Both the position numbers and the translations under genes were made by a program. 64,000 nucleotides of DNA. Source: CAVPTL01 sp963727235. GTDB taxonomy: Bacteria > Actinomycetota > Thermoleophilia > Gaiellales > JAICJC01. This document shows, one piece after another, positions 34,487-42,517 of this stretch. The notes under the pieces were generated by a model, which saw nothing but the letters and a program-made list of their open reading frames with translations, was not told the DNA's origin and made no database searches. Where the stretch lies: assembly GCA_963727235.1 (NCBI GenBank), contig CAVSFZ010000012.1, forward strand, positions 1-64,000, in the 5' to 3' direction. Numbering within the stretch: the stretch's first letter is position 1; each line of letters opens with the position of its first letter.

Positions 34487-36618
34487 CCCACACCGTCCCA
34501 AACGCCCGCCTCCGACCTGATCGGGATCGTGAACGACACCGTGCACCCCTGTCCCGGGGCGCTCACGACGTCGGATCTGCCGCCGGCCAGGCGAATTCGC
34601 TCAGCCATCGCTTCCAAGCCCATGTGCAGGCGAAACTGGGAACTCCCCAGCGTGCCCGGATCAAATCCCCGCCCATTGTCGCCGACCGAGCCCACGATCG
34701 ATCCGTCCTTCGGCTCGAGGCGAACCCACACATGGGACGCCCCGGAATGCTTGCGGGCGTTCACCATCGCCTCCCGCACCGTGCGGTAACACAACTCCTC
34801 GATCACCCCGCCGAAGCGCTTGTCGGGGATCTCGAGCGAGGTCGTGAACCCCGCCTCCAGGTCGACCTGCTCGCACAACGCGGCGATCGCGGTGCGCAGG
34901 CCGTGGCGGTCGAACTGCTGGGGCCGCAGCTCGAACATCAGGTGACGGGTGCGCTCGAGTGCATCCGAGAGCGCCGCGCGGGTCTCCGAGACGAGCGTGG
35001 TGGCCGCCTTCGGCGTACCCCCGAGCACGCTCTGAATGCGGTCCAAGTTGAGCTGGAGCGCCGCCATCAGCTGCACCGTATCGTCATGCAGTGCCCGAGC
35101 GATACGACCCCGCTCCTCCTCCTCGGACAGCAGCATTCGCTCCAGCAGCTCACCACGCTGGACATCGAGTTCGCGCAGCCGGTCGACGGCGCGGCGCTGA
35201 ATGGTCACATCACGGGCGGTGCCGATCAGGCGGCTGTCGTTCTCGCTGCGGCGGCCCTCCACTTCCAGAAACCGCGTGATCCCGTCGCCGGGCCTCACGA
35301 TCCTGAAGCTGAATCTGAACTGCGGGCTCGACATCATTCGCCGGCGCAGCCGCCTGGCCCGCGCCCGCTCACCCCGCTCGAGCAGCCCCCAGCACGACCG
35401 CAGGGTGGGAATGAACGTCTGCCGGTCGACCCCAACCAGACCGTACAACTCATCCGACCACTGCATGTCGCCACCATCACGGTCGGTGCTCCACGTGGCC
35501 ATCGCTGCAGCCCGAAGGGCCTCCCCGCGCTCCTGCTCGGCACGGAGCTGCTCGGTCATATCCCGGCCGATCAGCATGATGTCTCCGGCTTCCTCTGCGA
35601 CCTCGTCGAGGATCACCGCCGACCACTCCACGGTGATCTCTTGGCCGGAGGGGGTCGTAACGGTCACCACCTCCTCCGAGCCGGCTCCGACCGCGACGAT
35701 CTCGCCCAACCGCGGGGCATTCAGCAGCTCGTGCACCACTCCTCCGAGAGCCGCGGCGCCAGGCACCCCAAACAGACGCTCGGCCGCCGGATTCCAGCCT
35801 TTGACCTGCCCGGACGGGCCCACGGTGATCAATGCCACCGGCATCCGCTCCACGTGGAGCTCCAGCCGCCGCAGCAGCCGATCGTACTCGCGGGTGTCGC
35901 GCATGACCGAGGCCTGGAACAGGGGTGTGCTGGTCTTGTCGTCGCGAACGGTGAACATCATCGCGTCCACAGGGATCGACTCGCCGGTGACCACGTGCTC
36001 GAGCTGCAGCGAGCCCCTCCACGGCGCCGTTGACGACGATTCGGTGACCTTCAGGAACTGCTCGCTCGAGCCCTCCGCCACGTAGTCCGAACTGCGCTCG
36101 AGCAGCGGGTCGTCAAGGCCGTGCCCGACCAGCGCCCGGCCTGCCGGATTGAGGTACAGCGTGCGTCGGTCGAGAGCGGCCACCGCCACGAAATCGGTGG
36201 CCTGATCGATCACCGACTCGAACAGTCGCATGCGGCTGCGCACCTTCTCGCGCTCGCCCACCTCTTCCACCGCCAGGCCGACCGAGGTGATGGTGTCGTC
36301 GGCGCCGACGATCGGAAAGTACGTATGCCGGTACAGCTCGGTGACCCCGTCCCCGGAGATCCAGGGGACGTGCACATCGTCGATGTTCTTGCCGGTGGCC
36401 ACGATCCCCGCCACGTTCTCGAGGATCGCCGCCCCGTTTCCCGGCGCGATCTCGAGGATGGAGTGCCCCTCGAACAGCGTCTCGATCGGCACCCCCGCAG
36501 CCTCGGCGGCACCGGTCGATCCGCCCAGCACGGTGCCGTCGGGTGCGATGATCACCAATATCGCCGGGATCTGGGGGAGCAGCCCTTCCAGAGCCTCGGG
36601 ATCCAACTTCCCAGCCAC
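34483..36618 (-). CDS. Multi-PAS sensor histidine kinase (HisKA_3 type)
   Basis: A 711-aa soluble kinase without membrane helices. Four PAS-like segments (about 10-125, 135-250, 258-365, 375-480) precede a NarL/DegS-type dimerisation domain with phospho-acceptor H511 in RGRIARALHDDTVQL. The ATPase domain shows the N-box MVNARKHSGASHVWV and G1 box VGDNGRGFD. It probably senses a cytosolic ligand, redox state or light. No response-regulator gene is adjacent, so the partner is elsewhere. The GTG start lies 47 bp after the adenosyltransferase gene. Confidence 0.88.
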   Translation of the reverse strand: MAGKLDPEALEGLLPQIPAILVIIAPDGTVLGGSTGAAEAAGVPIETLFEGHSILEIAPGNGAAILENVAGIVATGKNIDDVHVPWISGDGVTELYRHTYFPIVGADDTITSVGLAVEEVGEREKVRSRMRLFESVIDQATDFVAVAALDRRTLYLNPAGRALVGHGLDDPLLERSSDYVAEGSSEQFLKVTESSSTAPWRGSLQLEHVVTGESIPVDAMMFTVRDDKTSTPLFQASVMRDTREYDRLLRRLELHVERMPVALITVGPSGQVKGWNPAAERLFGVPGAAALGGVVHELLNAPRLGEIVAVGAGSEEVVTVTTPSGQEITVEWSAVILDEVAEEAGDIMLIGRDMTEQLRAEQERGEALRAAAMATWSTDRDGGDMQWSDELYGLVGVDRQTFIPTLRSCWGLLERGERARARRLRRRMMSSPQFRFSFRIVRPGDGITRFLEVEGRRSENDSRLIGTARDVTIQRRAVDRLRELDVQRGELLERMLLSEEEERGRIARALHDDTVQLMAALQLNLDRIQSVLGGTPKAATTLVSETRAALSDALERTRHLMFELRPQQFDRHGLRTAIAALCEQVDLEAGFTTSLEIPDKRFGGVIEELCYRTVREAMVNARKHSGASHVWVRLEPKDGSIVGSVGDNGRGFDPGTLGSSQFRLHMGLEAMAERIRLAGGRSDVVSAPGQGCTVSFTIPIRSEAGVWDGVG

Positions 36619-36665
36619 GCTGCAACCCTACACCGCTGCGCCCCGACCGGAACGGAGGCGTGACC

Positions 36666-37241
36666 TCAGGCCACTGACGAGCCGGGCTTCCACAGCACGT
36701 CGTCGCGGCCGCCGTGGTTGGCGGACCGTGCAAGGATGAAGAGCAGATCGCTGAGCCGATTGAGATAGCCCAGCGCGCATGGATTGATCGACTCGCGCTG
36801 GGACAATCCCACAGCGTGCCGCTCGGCCCGGCGGCAGACGGTGCGGGCCACGTGCAAGGCCGCCGCCGCCGGCGTGCCACCCGACAGCACGAAGCTTTGC
36901 AGCGGCTCGAGTCCCTCACCGTGGCGATCACACGCCGACTCCAGCGCGGTCACGTGGTCGGCGGTGATACGCAGGCGGCTCTTGCCGTGCCCGCGCTCGG
37001 TGTCGAGCGGCACCGCCAGATCGGCTCCGAGGTCGAACAGGTCGTTCTGCACCCGGCGCAGCACGTCGGCGACCTCGGCGTCCAGCCCCACCGCGACGGC
37101 GGCGCCGATGGCCGCGCCTGTCTCGTCCACCGAGCCGTACGCCCATACCCGTAGGTCGGCTTTGGACACACGCTCGCCGTCCCCCAGTGATGTCTGGCCG
37201 CCGTCGCCTGCCCGTGTGTAGATCTTGTCGAGTCGAACCAC
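36666..37241 (-). CDS. Cob(I)alamin adenosyltransferase, PduO type
   Basis: A 191-aa ATP:corrinoid adenosyltransferase making adenosylcobalamin. The PduO motifs are all visible: KIYTRAGDGGQTSLGDGERVSK at the N-terminus, GSVDETGAAIG, FVLSGGTPAAAALHVARTVCRRAER and NRLSDLLFILAR. It probably supplies cofactor to the mutase whose B12-binding subunit is three genes downstream. The GTG start lies 7 nt after TAGGCT, a leaderless arrangement. Confidence 0.93.
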   Translation of the reverse strand: MVRLDKIYTRAGDGGQTSLGDGERVSKADLRVWAYGSVDETGAAIGAAVAVGLDAEVADVLRRVQNDLFDLGADLAVPLDTERGHGKSRLRITADHVTALESACDRHGEGLEPLQSFVLSGGTPAAAALHVARTVCRRAERHAVGLSQRESINPCALGYLNRLSDLLFILARSANHGGRDDVLWKPGSSVA

Positions 37242-37312
37242 GTCGATCAGCCTACCAATTCACCCAATCGGGTTTTCAGTTCGCTTCGGCCGCGACGACT
37301 ACAGGAGCGCGC

Positions 37313-38236
37313 TTACCGGCGCCCGGCAGCGGGGACACCCGTGCCGGGCGCCTGATGGGCGCGCCGCAGCTCGGCCAGCAGCGCCTCCACCGCCGGACCG
37401 GGCTGCTCCCCCCGTCTCCAGCCCAGCACAAATCCCCACTCGAGCAACGGCCCGCTCAGCGGGATCTCCCGCAACCGCCCGTCCGCCAACTCGGTGCGAA
37501 CCGAGATCTCCGGCACAATGGCGAGCCCGAGGCCCGCCGCCACGCAGCTCTTCACCGCCTCCAGGCTGAAGGCCTCGAGCCGGCCGGCCGGCTCGACCGA
37601 TGCGGCGCTCAGCAGCTGGTCGAGCTCACGCCGGTTGATCGTCCCCTGGTCACGCATCACCAGCACGTGATCGCGCAGGTCAGACAGCTGCTCTGGGTCG
37701 GAATCGGAGCCTCCCGGAGGGCCGATCAAGAGCGTGCGGCCGTGCCCGAATCGAGCCACCTCCAGATCCCCGGGGTCGGTGTGCTCGGTCAGCAGGGCGG
37801 CATCCACCTCGCCGACTCGCAGGGCCGACAGCACCCGCGCCTCGTCCCCGACCACGAATCCGACGTCCAGGCTGGGCAAGCGTTCGCGGAGGTTTGCGAT
37901 CGCCGGCGGCAGCACGTACGTGGCCAGCGCCTCCCCACCCGATACCCACAGCCGCAGCCGGTCGGAGGCAACCGCCCGGTCGAGCGCGGCCTCGGCCTCG
38001 GCGGCAAGCACCAGCGCCCGCTCGGCATACGGCAGCAGCGCCGTCCCGGCGGGGGTCAGGTGCACCGATCGCGGCGCTCGCACGAGCAGCGGGGCTCCGA
38101 CGCGCTGCTCGAGGGCCCTCACCGCGCCCGAGACGGTGGGTTGGGACACCCCCAGGCGCTCGGCCGCCCGCGTGAAGCTTCCCGCAGCAGCGACCTCGAC
38201 CAAGGCCGCCAGCTGAGCCGTGGGATAAATAGGCAT
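37313..38236 (-). CDS. LysR-family transcriptional regulator
   Basis: A 307-aa regulator. The N-terminal winged helix (about 5-63) reads LAALVEVAAAGSFTRAAERLGVSQPTVSGAVRALEQRVGAPLLVR; the effector domain (about 90-300) follows. ATG 38236 gives the usual LysR N-terminus. It is divergent from an MFS transporter, across 65 bp holding paired repeats, so it probably controls both. The inducer is unknown. Confidence 0.9.
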   Translation of the reverse strand: MPIYPTAQLAALVEVAAAGSFTRAAERLGVSQPTVSGAVRALEQRVGAPLLVRAPRSVHLTPAGTALLPYAERALVLAAEAEAALDRAVASDRLRLWVSGGEALATYVLPPAIANLRERLPSLDVGFVVGDEARVLSALRVGEVDAALLTEHTDPGDLEVARFGHGRTLLIGPPGGSDSDPEQLSDLRDHVLVMRDQGTINRRELDQLLSAASVEPAGRLEAFSLEAVKSCVAAGLGLAIVPEISVRTELADGRLREIPLSGPLLEWGFVLGWRRGEQPGPAVEALLAELRRAHQAPGTGVPAAGRR

Positions 38237-38252
38237 AGACCTATTATAGACC
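38228..38252. promoter_or_regulatory. Putative LysR operator
   Basis: AATAGG-N6-CCTATT (38228-38245) is an inverted repeat. Two ATAGACC direct repeats (38235-38241, 38246-38252) are exactly 11 bp apart, one helical turn. They cover the lysR start codon and adjacent 5' DNA, fitting autoregulation. Confidence 0.5.
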
Positions 38253-38301
38253 AATGTGAACGCTGTTTAACTATTGAGCGCCCGCAGTTTAGGCTTCGAC
38301 C

Positions 38302-39519
38302 GTGATGTCTCGGCAACGCGCAATCCTCCTGCTTGCGATCGGATCCCAGGCTGCTCTCTCGATGATCACCTTCGGGCTGCCTGCGATCGGAAGCGACATC
38401 GAGTCGCAGTACGGTGTTGGCACGGTCGGTTTTGGCGCGGTGTTCGCAGCCGTCGGAATTGGGTCTGGGCTGGCGCTGGTGCCGGCGGGGATGCTGGTCG
38501 ACCGGTACGGCGCCCGCCGGATCCTGCTCGCCGGCGGCACCATCACAGCCGCCGGCCTGATCGGAGCGGCGTTTGCCCCCAACGTGTACTGGTACGGCGC
38601 CATGCTGTTCGTGGCCGGAGTTGGCGGCGCCGGAGTGCCGGTGGCGGGGATGACATCGCTGCTGCGTGAGTTCGCGCCCGAGCAGCGAGGTATGGCACTC
38701 GGCTGGCGCCAGCTTGCAGTGCCGCTGGGCGGTGCGGTCGGATCGGTTGCTTTGCCCGCCCTGGTCACACTCGGCGGGCTTCGACTGGCGATGCTGGTGG
38801 CGGCCGCCACCGCCGGCGGGCTTGCATTCGCGTTCTCCGGGGTGGCCGGCGACGATCGCAGCGAGGTGCGCTCGCGCGGGCTGGGCGGGGTGCTCTCGAT
38901 CCCGCAGATGCGACAGCTTCTGACGGTCGGCTTCCTGTATGTGTGGGCGCTCGGCGGCGTGCTGGCGTACTACATCCCTGCCGCCGAGTCGGGCGGACTG
39001 TCGGCAACCCAGGCGGCCATCGGGTTTACGGTGGTGAATATCACCGCGGCGCTGTCGCGGATCGTGTGGGGTCGGCTGGCCGACAAGAGCTCGGGCACCC
39101 GCCGTGTGCACGTGCTGCGGGCCACCGGGCTCGTGGCCGCGGCGGGAGCGGTGGTGATGCCGATCGCCCTGGCGACGGGCACGGTGGCGTCGCTGGCGGC
39201 CACGGTGGCGCTGGCATTCGGAGTGTTCGGATTCAACGGGGTGCTGTACCTCACGGCCGGCGAGATCGCCGGAGCTGACCGCGCCGGGCGGGCAGTTGGC
39301 CTGGCCTCGATGGTGGTGTTTGGATGGGGCTCGCTGTCGGCGCCCATCGCAGGCCTTGCGATCGAAGCGACCGGCTACGACGCCGTGTGGGTGATCGCAG
39401 CGGTGACCGGACTCGCGGGCGCGCTGGTGGCCGGCTCGATGCTGCGCTCGACACAGCGGCCGGGGGGCCGCATACTCGGTGGATGGGACGGAGCGCCAAC
39501 CACACCGCGCGAGCCTTGA
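38302..39519 (+). CDS. MFS transporter
   Basis: A 405-aa permease with about 12 membrane helices in two homologous halves. The loop 2-3 motif is LVDRYGARRILLAGG (about residues 61-75), with GRLADKSSGTRRVHVLRATG as the second-half counterpart. The substrate is unknown; the general form is like CynX/NarK-type small-anion or organic-acid carriers. The GTG start lies 6 nt after TAGGCT with no ribosome site, a leaderless pattern. It is divergent from its likely regulator, LysR. Confidence 0.88.
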   Translation: MMSRQRAILLLAIGSQAALSMITFGLPAIGSDIESQYGVGTVGFGAVFAAVGIGSGLALVPAGMLVDRYGARRILLAGGTITAAGLIGAAFAPNVYWYGAMLFVAGVGGAGVPVAGMTSLLREFAPEQRGMALGWRQLAVPLGGAVGSVALPALVTLGGLRLAMLVAAATAGGLAFAFSGVAGDDRSEVRSRGLGGVLSIPQMRQLLTVGFLYVWALGGVLAYYIPAAESGGLSATQAAIGFTVVNITAALSRIVWGRLADKSSGTRRVHVLRATGLVAAAGAVVMPIALATGTVASLAATVALAFGVFGFNGVLYLTAGEIAGADRAGRAVGLASMVVFGWGSLSAPIAGLAIEATGYDAVWVIAAVTGLAGALVAGSMLRSTQRPGGRILGGWDGAPTTPREP

Positions 39520-39521
39520 TC

Positions 39522-39848
39522 ATGGCCGGCGGCATGCTGGCGCTGGCGGTGGCGATCGCGATCGGAGTCGATGACACGGCGGTGCTTACCGTCGCGCTGT
39601 CGGGCGCGACCAGCGCTGCGCTGGGGTGGCGCATGAGCAGGCTGCGCCCGGGCGCTCTCCAGAATCTGTACGGGTGGGCGTGTTGCATCTTCGGCGCAAC
39701 CACCGCAGGCCAGGGCTACCTCACGCTCGATCTGGGCGCCACCGGAGCGCCCAGGGTGGAAGCGATGCTGTGGATCGTCGCGGGGCTGATGGTGATCGGC
39801 GGAGCCACCGCCACGATGCTGCTCAAGCCCGTCGCAGCTCGTGAATAA
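39522..39848 (+). CDS. Small hypothetical membrane protein
   Basis: A 108-aa protein with three to four hydrophobic segments (about 2-18, 20-33, 45-62, 80-100). I do not recognise the family. The ATG at 39522 lies 2 nt after the MFS stop; an in-frame ATG at 39483 would overlap the MFS gene and is a possible alternative. The TAA stop (39846-39848) is provided by a palindromic repeat, so the last residues (Ala-Arg-Glu) run into it. Confidence 0.55.
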   Translation: MAGGMLALAVAIAIGVDDTAVLTVALSGATSAALGWRMSRLRPGALQNLYGWACCIFGATTAGQGYLTLDLGATGAPRVEAMLWIVAGLMVIGGATATMLLKPVAARE

Positions 39849-39873
39849 AAGGTGCCTGGCACCTTTTATTCAC
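39841..39873. repeat. Palindromic repeat copy 6 (AA-linker type)
   Basis: A perfect 33-bp palindrome centred on T39857: GTGAATAA, AA, GGTGCC, T, mirror image. It holds the stops of both convergent genes: TAA at 39846-39848 (plus) and TGA at 39870-39872 (minus). A4/T4 next to a GC stem would make a bidirectional intrinsic terminator. Confidence 0.95.
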
Positions 39874-40262
39874 AGTGGGCGGACGCAGTTGGTGCAGCCG
39901 TTGAGGGTCACCGGGGCGCCGCCCACCTGTGCCCACTTGCCGGAGGTGAGCGGCTGAGCGCCGATCGGCGCCAGGAACACCCGCTGGCGTCCTTGCACGT
40001 GGACGGTGAAGGTTCCGTCCGCGCCGGTCGTCACCTGTGCGATCGGTGACGGCGGATCGGCCATCACCGGTCCCGAAGTCGAAATCGCCCGGGTGTACAC
40101 GCCGATGGTCGCACCGGCCACGGGGGTGTCCTTGGCGGGACTGCCCGAGGCGTGCTCGAGATAGACGCCGGTGACGGCATCGCCCTGGGCCGTGGTCGAG
40201 CTGTTCTGGCCACAACCGGCGGCCGCCAACACCACCGCGAGCACGAGCAGGATCAGCTTCAT
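39870..40262 (-). CDS. Small lipoprotein with carboxypeptidase-regulatory-like fold
   Basis: A 130-aa secreted lipoprotein: signal peptide with lipobox LAAAGC (cysteine about residue 17), then one beta-rich domain (about 30-115) whose VTGVYLEHASG...PVAGATIGVY and VTTGADGTFTVHVQ resemble bacterial Ig-like/CarboxypepD-regulatory repeats, and a final NGCTNCVRPL with two Cys. Start ATG 40262 gives a proper signal; the upstream frame does not. Function unknown. The stop lies in palindrome copy 6. Confidence 0.65.
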   Translation of the reverse strand: MKLILLVLAVVLAAAGCGQNSSTTAQGDAVTGVYLEHASGSPAKDTPVAGATIGVYTRAISTSGPVMADPPSPIAQVTTGADGTFTVHVQGRQRVFLAPIGAQPLTSGKWAQVGGAPVTLNGCTNCVRPL

Positions 40263-40293
40263 ATCTCTAGGACGCGCGCCGAACCCCGTCGGT

Positions 40294-41139
40294 TCACACC
40301 GCTGGGTAATCGTAGAAGCCCTGGCCCGACTTTCGGCCCAGCCGACCGGCTTGCACGTAGCTGCGCAGCAGCGGGCAGGGGCGGTATTTGTCATCGCCGA
40401 GACCCTCGTGCAGCACCTCCATGATCGCCAGCACCGTGTCCAGGCCGATCAGGTCGGCCAACGTCAAAGGCCCCATCGGATGGTTCATTCCGAGCTTCAT
40501 CACCGTGTCGATCGAGTCGCGATCGCCGACGCCCTCCATCAGGCAATAGACCGCCTCGTTGATCATCGGAACCAGGATCCGGTTGGAGATGAACCCCGGG
40601 TAGTCATGGGCTTCGGCCACGGTCTTGCCCATCCGCTCGGCCGCCGAACGCACCGTCGCCGCGGTCTCGTCGCTCGTCTCCAAGCCACGGATCAGCTCGA
40701 CCAGCGGCATCAACGGCACCGGGTTCATGAAGTGCATGCCGACGACCCGCTGAGGCCGCGAGGTCACGGAGGCCAGCTTGGTGATCGGAATCGAGCTGGT
40801 GTTGGAAGCCAGCACCGCTCCCTCGCCCAGCGCCTCATCGATCTGCTTGAAGATCTGCAGCTTGAGATCGACGCTCTCGGTGGCCGCCTCGATCGCCAGA
40901 TCCGCGTTCACCGGCGCCGACGCCGATGCGATCCGCTCGACCGCGGCAGCCGCCACGTCACTCTCGACCTTGCCTTTCTCCACCAGCTTGGCCAGCGACT
41001 GTTGGATGCCCGATCGAGCCCGCTCGAGCTGCACGTCGGATACGTCCACCAAGGTCACGTCGAAACCGGCGACGGCAGCCACCTGGGCGATCCCCGACCC
41101 CATCTGGCCGGCACCCACGACACAGATCCGCTGGGTCAC
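40294..41139 (-). CDS. 3-hydroxybutyryl-CoA dehydrogenase
   Basis: A 281-aa 3-hydroxyacyl-CoA dehydrogenase of the single-domain Hbd/FadB2 type. NAD site VVGAGQMGSGIAQVAAVAG; catalytic His in RVVGMHFMNPVPLMPLVELI with the Glu partner of that segment; the C-terminal NRILVPMINEAVYCLMEGVGDRDSIDTVMKLGMNHPMGPL and the final GQGFYDYP are typical. The GTG start overlaps the thiolase stop (GTGA), so the pair forms a unit for acetoacetyl-CoA metabolism or fatty-acid oxidation. Confidence 0.94.
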   Translation of the reverse strand: MTQRICVVGAGQMGSGIAQVAAVAGFDVTLVDVSDVQLERARSGIQQSLAKLVEKGKVESDVAAAAVERIASASAPVNADLAIEAATESVDLKLQIFKQIDEALGEGAVLASNTSSIPITKLASVTSRPQRVVGMHFMNPVPLMPLVELIRGLETSDETAATVRSAAERMGKTVAEAHDYPGFISNRILVPMINEAVYCLMEGVGDRDSIDTVMKLGMNHPMGPLTLADLIGLDTVLAIMEVLHEGLGDDKYRPCPLLRSYVQAGRLGRKSGQGFYDYPAV

Positions 41140-42320
41140 GGAGCCGGAACCTCGAGCACGATCGCGTCGCCCTGAGCCGCCCCCGAGCAGATCGCGGCCA
41201 GCCCAATCCCGCCTCCCCGGCGGCGCAGCTCGTAGATCATCGTGATCATTAGGCGCGCGCCGGAGGCACCCACCGGATGGCCCAGCGCGACCGCTCCGCC
41301 GTTGACGTTGACCTTGTCGGGGTCGACGTCGAGCAGCTTGATCGTGTTCAGCGCAACCGCGCTGAACGCCTCATTGACCTCGATCACGTCGACCTGGTCG
41401 AGCGTCAGGCCCGCCTTGTCCAGCGCCGACCGGGCCGCACCCGCCGGGGTGCGCACCAGGTAGGCGTAGTCGTCGGCCACGTGCCCGCTCGCCAGCACCA
41501 CCGCCAGCGGGGCGTGCCCGTGCTCGGCCGCCCACCGCTCGTCTGCCAGCACCATCGCTGCGCCGCCGTCGTTCACGCTGGGGGCATTCCCCGCGGTGGT
41601 TGCACCGTCCTTGGAGAACACGGGCGGCAGCTTCGCCAGCTTCTCGGCCGAGGTGTCACGCCGAGGGCCCTCGTCGTGCTCGACCACCGTTTCGCCCTTG
41701 CGGCCCGGGACAGTCACCGAAACGATCTCCTCGGCCAGCTTGCCCGAGTCGATCGCCGCCACCGCCCGCTGGTGGCTGCGCAATGCCCACGCGTCCTGCG
41801 CCTCCCGGCCGATCCCGATCTCGGCGCTGACATCCGAGTTCTGAGCCGCCATGATCTTGCCGTCGAAGGTGCAGGTGAGCCCGTCGTAGGTCATCGAGTC
41901 GACCAGCACGCCGTCGCCCATCGTGTAGCCAAACCTCGCTTTGGGCACCAGGTACGGGGCGTTGGACATGCTCTCCATGCCTCCCGCCAGCACGACGTTG
42001 TACTCCCCCGCACGGATGTAGATGTCCGCCATCGCGGCAGCGCGCATGCCGGAGGCGCACACCTTGTTGATCGTCTCCGAGCCGGTCGTCTTGGGCAGCC
42101 CGATGCCGGCCGACACCTGCCGGGACGGGATCTGACCGGCACCCGCCTGCAGCACCTCGCCCATCACGACGTAGTCGATCTGGTCGGGCGCGACGCCCGA
42201 ACGCTCCAACGCGCCCGCTGCCGCATGCGTGCCCAGCTGCGGCCCGGACAAAGGTGCCAACCCGCCGCCGAGGCGGCCGAACGGGGTGCGGGCCGCACCG
42301 ATGACGACGGTTCGTGCCAT
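41136..42320 (-). CDS. Acetyl-CoA C-acetyltransferase (thiolase)
   Basis: A 394-aa degradative-type thiolase. Nucleophile C88 in INKVCASGMRAA; His in NGGAVALGHPVGASGARL; second Cys in GLAAICSGAAQGDAIVLE (often CIGGGQG; here a variant after the Cys). ATG 42320 has an AGGAG ribosome site 8 nt upstream; the longer upstream frame would run into the trp leader and was rejected. It works with the overlapping hbd and probably also serves leucine breakdown, which yields acetoacetate and acetyl-CoA. Confidence 0.94.
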   Translation of the reverse strand: MARTVVIGAARTPFGRLGGGLAPLSGPQLGTHAAAGALERSGVAPDQIDYVVMGEVLQAGAGQIPSRQVSAGIGLPKTTGSETINKVCASGMRAAAMADIYIRAGEYNVVLAGGMESMSNAPYLVPKARFGYTMGDGVLVDSMTYDGLTCTFDGKIMAAQNSDVSAEIGIGREAQDAWALRSHQRAVAAIDSGKLAEEIVSVTVPGRKGETVVEHDEGPRRDTSAEKLAKLPPVFSKDGATTAGNAPSVNDGGAAMVLADERWAAEHGHAPLAVVLASGHVADDYAYLVRTPAGAARSALDKAGLTLDQVDVIEVNEAFSAVALNTIKLLDVDPDKVNVNGGAVALGHPVGASGARLMITMIYELRRRGGGIGLAAICSGAAQGDAIVLEVPAP

Positions 42321-42339
42321 ACCTGACGCTCCTTGAAAC

Positions 42340-42368
42340 TTGACGATCGGACTCCGATCAAGCATAGT
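42340..42368 (+). promoter_or_regulatory. Promoter of the trp operon
   Basis: TTGACG (42340-42345), 17-bp spacer, CATAGT (42363-42368). The spacer holds an inverted repeat GATCGG-ACT-CCGATC (42345-42359), a possible operator also placed upstream of the divergent thiolase gene. Confidence 0.6.
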
Positions 42369-42378
42369 CAAGCCCAAC

Positions 42379-42438
42379 ATGATGACCGTGAACAGCAACA
42401 GCTGGTGGTGGCGCTACGAGCGAGGTGCGGCCCGCTAG
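42379..42438 (+). CDS. trpL: trp operon leader peptide
   Basis: A 19-codon open frame, MMTVNSNSWWWRYERGAAR, about 10 nt after the -10 box. Three consecutive Trp codons (42403-42411) are what a tryptophan-sensing attenuator needs. The frame is followed by mutually exclusive RNA pairings and an intrinsic terminator before trpE. GAGCGAGGTG (42418-42427) can pair with CACTTCGCTC (42455-42464), and CCGGCGG (42443-42449) can pair with 42475-42481 as an antiterminator. Confidence 0.88.
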   Translation: MMTVNSNSWWWRYERGAAR

Positions 42439-42468
42439 CGACCCGGCGGCATCCCACTTCGCTCCTCG

Positions 42469-42505
42469 AGCTCTTCGTCGGACACCGACGGGGAGCTTTT
42501 TGTTT
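42469..42505 (+). terminator. trp attenuator terminator
   Basis: A 13-pair stem (42469-42481 with 42485-42497, two G-U pairs) with a 3-nt loop ACA, then T-rich TTTTTGTTT. It ends 12 nt before the trpE ATG, as expected for a transcription attenuator. Confidence 0.88.
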
Positions 42506-42517
42506 CCCGACTCGATC

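Noticed and set aside
39324..39521. Long N-terminal extension of the small membrane protein
   Set aside because: It lies wholly in another frame of the MFS gene and is Arg-rich in the way of antisense or shadow frames; ATG 39522 just after the MFS stop is simpler.
42425..42517. N-terminal extension of trpE
   Set aside because: It would cover the attenuator terminator; ATG 42518 directly after the U-tract fits the family start.
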